A DNA stretch of 64,000 nucleotides. Source: JABDII01 sp963815325 (GTDB taxonomy: Bacteria; Gemmatimonadota; Gemmatimonadetes; Gemmatimonadales; GWC2-71-9). The stretch spans positions 372,001 through 436,000 of the forward strand of contig CAWFGG010000005.1 of NCBI GenBank assembly GCA_963815325.1, written 5' to 3'. The notes beneath the pieces are model-generated. The model made no database searches, was not told where the DNA came from, and saw nothing but the letters and a program-made list of their open reading frames with translations. Position numbers and translations under genes: made by a program. Positions 60,165 through 64,000 of the stretch are shown here, piece by piece; position 1 is the first letter of the stretch; every line of letters begins with the position of its first letter.

Positions 60165-62210
60165 CTAGGTGTTGACCAGCTCGGGCTTTTTCGATTCCGC
60201 TGCAACCTTGGCAGCCACGTCCGGCGGCGCCTCGACGTAGCCGTGGAACGATTTCCGGAAGGTGCCGCGGCCGTGCGTAATGGAATGGAGGTCGGTCGAG
60301 TACTTGTACAACTCCGCCTCCGGCACGATGGCCATCACCTTGACTAGCCGGCCGTCGGGTTCCGTGCCAAGGATCTGCCCCCGCCTGCCACTCAGATCGC
60401 CCATGACATCGCCCAGGACATCTTCCGGCGTCCAGATCTCGAGATCGAGGAGCGGCTCGAGCAAGATAGGCCGGCACTCGGCGGACACATTCCGAAACGC
60501 CATGATGCCGGCCATCTTGAACGACATCTCGTTGGAATCCACGTCGTGGTACGAGCCGTCGTAGCATTCGGCTCGAAAATCCACCAACGGAAACCCCGCG
60601 ATCGGGCCGCGCTGCGCGGCCTCCTGAATCCCCCGGTCCACCGCCGGGATGAACTTCTTGGGGATCACGCCGCCAACGACCTTGTCGGCGAACTCGTAGC
60701 CCGCCCCCTGGGCCAACGGTGCCAGCCGGATCCAGCAGTCGCCGTACTGGCCGCGTCCACCGCTCTGTTTCTTATGCTTGCCCTGGCCTTCCGCCCTCCC
60801 CTTGATCGTTTCGCGATAGGCCACTTTGGGGGGAATCAGCTCCGCGTGGACGCCGAATTTCCGTTCCAGGCGTTTGAGTAGAATCTCGAAGTGTCGCTCT
60901 CCCATGCCGTGCATCAGGGTTTGGCTCAATTCGGAATTGTACTCGAAGTGGAAGGTCGGGTCTTCTTCGTGAAGCCTGTGCAGCCCGCTCGCCAGTTTGT
61001 CTTCCTCACCACGCTGCTTCACCACCACGGCGGACGTGGCCACCGCGTCGGGAAACGGGATGGGGTCGAGGTGGACCGGACGCTCCGCACGGCAGAACGT
61101 ATCGTTGGTGTGCGTGTCCCGTAGCTTGGCGACCGACCCGATGTCCCCCGCCTGCAGCTCCGGAATCTCGAAGCGCTCCTTGCCTTGTTGGATGGACAGG
61201 TGATTGAGCTTTTCGGTGACCTCGTGCTCGGCGTTGTACACCTCGTCGCCGTTCCGGATCGTGCCGCGATAGATCCGGAAGAACGACACGTCGCCGACAT
61301 GGGGCTCGGACATCGTCTTGAAGACTCGGCCGACCAGCGGCGCCTCGGCCGGCGGGGCCACCTCGGCCGGCGACGGCAGGAGCTCGATGATCTTCGTCAG
61401 GAGGGCCTGGGTGCCATAGGTCAGCTCGCCGCTGCCCACGAAGAGCGGGACGATCTCGCCCTCGGCGATTGCTTTCTTCACCGCCGCAATGACCTCGTCG
61501 CGGGTAATCGTCTTCCCTTCCAAGTAGCGCTCGATCAGCCGATCGTCGGTGGCGGCCACCGTTTCGGTCAGGAGTTCGCTGTACTGTCCATACCGCGCCT
61601 GGTACTCGTCCGGGATATCGACCTCGTCGTATTCCCCCGATTTGGTGCCCGCCTTGAACATGTGGGCCTTGCCCGAGAACAGATTGATGATGCCGTGGAA
61701 GGCCGGCCCGTTCCCTACCGGGATTTCGACCGGTAAGACCTTGGGGGACAGATGCTCCTTCACGTCGGCAAACACGCGCTCGAAATCCGCATGCTCTTTG
61801 TCCATCAGTGACACGAAGAGGAGCCGAGGTAAATGGAGGTCGTCACATACATCCCAGACCTTCTCGGTCCCGACTTCGACGCCGCCGGTCCCGCTCAACA
61901 CAACCACCGCCGCATCGGCGGCATAGAGTCCGGTGACGGCCTCGCCGAAGAAGTCGGAAAAGCCCGGCGTGTCGATCATGTTGATCTTGGTATCCATCCA
62001 CTCGGCATAGCCGAGACCGAGGCCGATGGAGTACTGGCGTTCGATTTCGTCGGGGGAGTAGTCGGTGAGGGTCGTACCTTCTTTGATCGATCCGTGGCGG
62101 CGGCTGGACCCGGAAACGAACGCCAGGGCATCCACGAGAGTGGTCTTGCCGCTGGCGCCGTGACCGACGAAGGCCACGTTCCGGATATGTCTAGGGTCAT
62201 AGACCTTCAT
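60165..62210 (-). CDS. Elongation factor G paralogue (EF-G-like GTPase)
   Basis: A 681-residue translational-GTPase-fold protein with EF-G domain order I-II-III-IV-V. The P-loop is GHGASGKTTL. The switch-I RGITI box is replaced (TTLTDYSPDEIERQYSIGLG), DTPGHVDF becomes DTPGFSDF, and NKxD becomes the weaker MDKEHAD. It is thus probably not the canonical translocase but an EF-G2/FusB-like recycling or stress paralogue. Domain IV has GGRGQYGDCWIRL. The true start is ATG 62210 (MKVYDPRHIR); the longer frame is non-conserved. Confidence 0.85.
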   Translation of the reverse strand: MKVYDPRHIRNVAFVGHGASGKTTLVDALAFVSGSSRRHGSIKEGTTLTDYSPDEIERQYSIGLGLGYAEWMDTKINMIDTPGFSDFFGEAVTGLYAADAAVVVLSGTGGVEVGTEKVWDVCDDLHLPRLLFVSLMDKEHADFERVFADVKEHLSPKVLPVEIPVGNGPAFHGIINLFSGKAHMFKAGTKSGEYDEVDIPDEYQARYGQYSELLTETVAATDDRLIERYLEGKTITRDEVIAAVKKAIAEGEIVPLFVGSGELTYGTQALLTKIIELLPSPAEVAPPAEAPLVGRVFKTMSEPHVGDVSFFRIYRGTIRNGDEVYNAEHEVTEKLNHLSIQQGKERFEIPELQAGDIGSVAKLRDTHTNDTFCRAERPVHLDPIPFPDAVATSAVVVKQRGEEDKLASGLHRLHEEDPTFHFEYNSELSQTLMHGMGERHFEILLKRLERKFGVHAELIPPKVAYRETIKGRAEGQGKHKKQSGGRGQYGDCWIRLAPLAQGAGYEFADKVVGGVIPKKFIPAVDRGIQEAAQRGPIAGFPLVDFRAECYDGSYHDVDSNEMSFKMAGIMAFRNVSAECRPILLEPLLDLEIWTPEDVLGDVMGDLSGRRGQILGTEPDGRLVKVMAIVPEAELYKYSTDLHSITHGRGTFRKSFHGYVEAPPDVAAKVAAESKKPELVNT

Positions 62211-62355
62211 GGTCTTCACCTCCAGGGCAGTAGGAATCTGGAGTTTGCATGCGGGACGGAGGGTTGTCAAATGCTCCGCGGAGGGCGCGAGCAAATCGCC
62301 CCTGGAGGGGGCCATATGGTACGGCGGACGCCCGGCGGTGGCCCAAGTTTGCACC

Positions 62356-62652
62356 ATGCGATTCGTCACCGACTGGGTGCTGCCCCGCCACGCCGCGGAT
62401 CTCGAGGCACGGCTCGAGGCGGTGCTGCCAAAGCTCCCGATCCAGCGGCGGGGAGCCCTTCAGCGCCTGCTCCGCCGGCCACTCGAGTCGCGCCGACTGA
62501 GCGCACTCCACGCCTTCGCCACCCTGGCGGAGGCCGAGGGGTGGCTCGACGCCGCGGAAGTCATCACCATCCGGAAATTGGCGTACCGCGTATCGTTCTA
62601 CCTCCGGCGAGCCGAGCGGGAGCGGGAGCCGCACGCTTCGGACACGCCGTAA
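62356..62652 (+). CDS. Small helical hypothetical protein
   Basis: A 98-residue protein with ATG at 62356 (MRFVTDWVLPRHAADLEARL). It has Arg/Ala/Leu-rich helices (LEARLEAVLPKLP; GALQRLLRRPLESRRLSALHAFA) and no Cys or catalytic motif. It may be a DNA- or RNA-binding accessory, but no family is recognised. It lies divergently from the EF-G paralogue. Confidence 0.4.
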   Translation: MRFVTDWVLPRHAADLEARLEAVLPKLPIQRRGALQRLLRRPLESRRLSALHAFATLAEAEGWLDAAEVITIRKLAYRVSFYLRRAEREREPHASDTP

Positions 62653-62697
62653 CCGGCCTCACCCATTTCTCGTGCGCAGCCTGTTAGTATTCCCGGC

Positions 62698-63408
62698 ATG
62701 GCAGCCACATCCACCGCATTCGTCACCGGGGCCACCGAGGGCATTGGCCGCGCCATTGCGTTTGCGCTGGCTCGGGCCGGGTATAACGTCGGGGTATGCG
62801 CCCGAAACGAGCCGCGAGTCGAGTTACTGGTCACGGAACTGCGTTCGCTCGGCGTAGCTGCGGCCGGCGCAGGCGCGGACGTGAGTTCTGAACGCGATGT
62901 CGCCCGGGTCATCGGGCAGGTCGTCGAGACCCTGGGCCCGATTGAGGTCCTGATCAACAATGCCGGTATCGGCATCGTCAAACGGATCGAGGATCTCGAG
63001 CTCGACGAGTGGGATGCGACGATGGCCACCAACGTACGTTCCTTGTTTCTCACCACCCGCACGGTGCTCCCCGGCATGCGGCAGCGGCGCGCGGGAACCA
63101 TTGTGAACATCGCAAGCCTCGCCGGCCGCAACGGATTTGTGGGGGGAACGGCCTATGCCGCCTCGAAACATGCCGTGCTGGGGTTCAGCCGGTCGTTAAT
63201 GCTCGAAACGCGACAAGACAATATTCGCGTCATCGCCTTGTGTCCGGGTTCGGTCGATACCGCCATGCTCATGAACCAACCCTTGCTCGCGCGAGACGCC
63301 AGCAGCATTCTCCAGCCGGAGGACGTCGCCCATTTGGTGTTGCAGAGCTTGGCGCTGCCGGTTCGGGCGCTCGTCAGCGAACTCGACCTCCGGCCGACCA
63401 ATCCGTAA
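62698..63408 (+). CDS. Short-chain dehydrogenase/reductase
   Basis: A classical SDR of 236 residues. The NAD(P) loop is TGATEGIGRAIA, NNAGIG is the structural motif, the catalytic Ser is in IASLAG, and Tyr/Lys are in YAASK. A conserved Arg in VCARNE suggests NADP preference. Substrate unknown. Confidence 0.9.
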   Translation: MAATSTAFVTGATEGIGRAIAFALARAGYNVGVCARNEPRVELLVTELRSLGVAAAGAGADVSSERDVARVIGQVVETLGPIEVLINNAGIGIVKRIEDLELDEWDATMATNVRSLFLTTRTVLPGMRQRRAGTIVNIASLAGRNGFVGGTAYAASKHAVLGFSRSLMLETRQDNIRVIALCPGSVDTAMLMNQPLLARDASSILQPEDVAHLVLQSLALPVRALVSELDLRPTNP

Positions 63409-63429
63409 TCACGTATCCGTAGCCACGAG

Positions 63430-63648
63430 GTGCCCCTGAGCGGTGTCCGCATTTCTCGGTGCGTCTGCCTCCGAGCACCCTTTGCGGGGCTGCTGACCCG
63501 CGCCCGGGCGTCGGCTTGGAACTTGCAATCGCTCATGCGTGAAACGGGGTGCGGCGCCCAGTGCGGGCTCTGCCGGCCGTATCTCCGCAGAATGCTCGAG
63601 ACGGGGGAGACGGTGTTCGCGGAAATCCTGACCGAGGACGCACCCTGA
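63430..63648 (+). CDS. BFD-like [2Fe-2S] ferredoxin domain protein
   Basis: A 72-residue protein whose cysteines follow the bacterioferritin-associated ferredoxin pattern: CVC (residues about 11 and 13), then after about 28 residues CGAQCGLC. It probably carries a single [2Fe-2S] cluster and transfers electrons, perhaps to release iron from bacterioferritin. The GTG start (63430) is weak. No bacterioferritin gene is nearby. Confidence 0.55.
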   Translation: MPLSGVRISRCVCLRAPFAGLLTRARASAWNLQSLMRETGCGAQCGLCRPYLRRMLETGETVFAEILTEDAP

Positions 63649-63671
63649 GTCTGCCAACCAGCCCACCCACC

Positions 63672-64000
63672 GTGAGCGAGGGCCGATCCACCGGCTCCTG
63701 GCGCATCGAGGCCGTGCCCAAGTCCGCTCGCGAGTGGTGGAAACGCCTATACTCGACCACGGGACTCGTCGTCTGGGCCGTTGTCCTGGGCTGGGCGGCC
63801 ATCGTGCTCATCCGGCGGGAACGGTTGGAGGGGTATGCGTTGGCCGTCGCGGCCACGGGCTTGGCCGTCTTCGCGCTCCAGCGCGATTTGCTCCTCAGGA
63901 GACGCTACGAATCCCGGGTCCGCACCGCGCTCAGCACGGCCGCCGCACGGAATCGGGAACTCGAGACCCTCCGTCGCCTCGCCTCGAGCCTCCTGTCCGG
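63672..64000 (+). CDS. Membrane sensor protein, 3' end outside window
   Basis: Open to the last base. From GTG 63672 the frame gives two hydrophobic helices (GLVVWAVVLGWAAIVLI, then ALAVAATGLAVFALQ), a basic stretch, and a coiled-coil start (ARNRELETLRRLASSLL), which commonly precedes GAF or histidine-kinase domains. The downstream domain cannot be seen. Confidence 0.5.
   Translation, partial: MSEGRSTGSWRIEAVPKSAREWWKRLYSTTGLVVWAVVLGWAAIVLIRRERLEGYALAVAATGLAVFALQRDLLLRRRYESRVRTALSTAAARNRELETLRRLASSLLS

Noticed and set aside
1..64000. tRNA, rRNA, CRISPR array, insertion sequences, prophage, attachment sites
   Set aside because: None seen by eye. No transposase, integrase, Cas or phage structural motif appears and no repeated spacers occur. 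A tRNA/Rfam scan was not possible.

Overview
The window is about 64 kb of high-GC (visibly around 65 percent) chromosomal DNA. It is densely coded, with many 4-base ATGA/GTGA gene overlaps, few intergenic gaps above 200 bases, and no rRNA, tRNA, CRISPR array, prophage or insertion sequence that I can see. The gene style (six-bladed beta-propeller lipoproteins, BIG2/TolB-propeller secreted proteins, Tat-exported hydrolases, RND efflux, NtrC-type regulators, c-type-heme sensor kinase) suggests a Gram-negative, didermic, environmental bacterium of the Gemmatimonadota type. That placement is inference from gene content, not from a marker-gene comparison.

Layout. 1-4.6 kb: the end of a chemoreceptor, a collapsed class V aminotransferase remnant, and a nicotinamidase/nicotinate phosphoribosyltransferase NAD-salvage pair. 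4.6-8.5 kb: a glycosylasparaginase coupled to an Omp85-like barrel, a thioredoxin-fold protein and a saccharopine-dehydrogenase-like enzyme. 8.6-16.5 kb (minus strand): a packed run beginning with gyrA and continuing through a threonine dehydratase, a REC-GAF-GGDEF diguanylate cyclase, a zinc-ribbon Ser/Thr kinase, a TPP-dependent E1-alpha and a propeller lipoprotein. 16.7-25.4 kb (minus strand): a complete TolC/adaptor/two-RND-permease efflux operon. One of its permeases has lost the proton-relay aspartates.

25.5-31.3 kb is the most unusual block. Two GcvH-like proteins without lipoyl lysine (one membrane-bound, one with a four-cysteine cluster) are transcribed away from a c-heme-containing sensor kinase, an NtrC-type sigma-54 activator and an archaemetzincin protease. 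Each GcvH-like gene has a GG-N10-GC sigma-54 promoter candidate, and GTTGA-N5-TCAAC inverted repeats lie 60-150 bases upstream. This reads as a self-contained redox-sensing regulon.

31-41 kb holds beta-propeller proteins (one broken), an alcohol-dehydrogenase-family oxidoreductase, a BIG2/propeller protein, a histone H1-like protein, a frameshifted NTF2-like lipoprotein, an amidohydrolase with a lost metal centre and an alpha/alpha-toroid protein. 41-44.5 kb: a Ni/Co permease, a SelD that is itself a selenoprotein (in-frame TGA plus SECIS-like hairpin), an RNase HI with a lost catalytic glutamate and a zinc-ribbon protein. 44.5-54.9 kb: an isocitrate/isopropylmalate-dehydrogenase-type enzyme, a thiolase/slipin/3-hydroxyacyl-CoA-dehydrogenase run, a squalene/phytoene synthase, a GlcD-type oxidase and a thyA-folA pair in which folA appears to start at ATT. 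55-64 kb: a peptide-binding lipoprotein, a second sigma-54 activator with a dead receiver, a TPR protein facing an EF-G paralogue across a 14-bp hairpin, an SDR, a BFD-like ferredoxin and the start of a membrane sensor that runs off the window.
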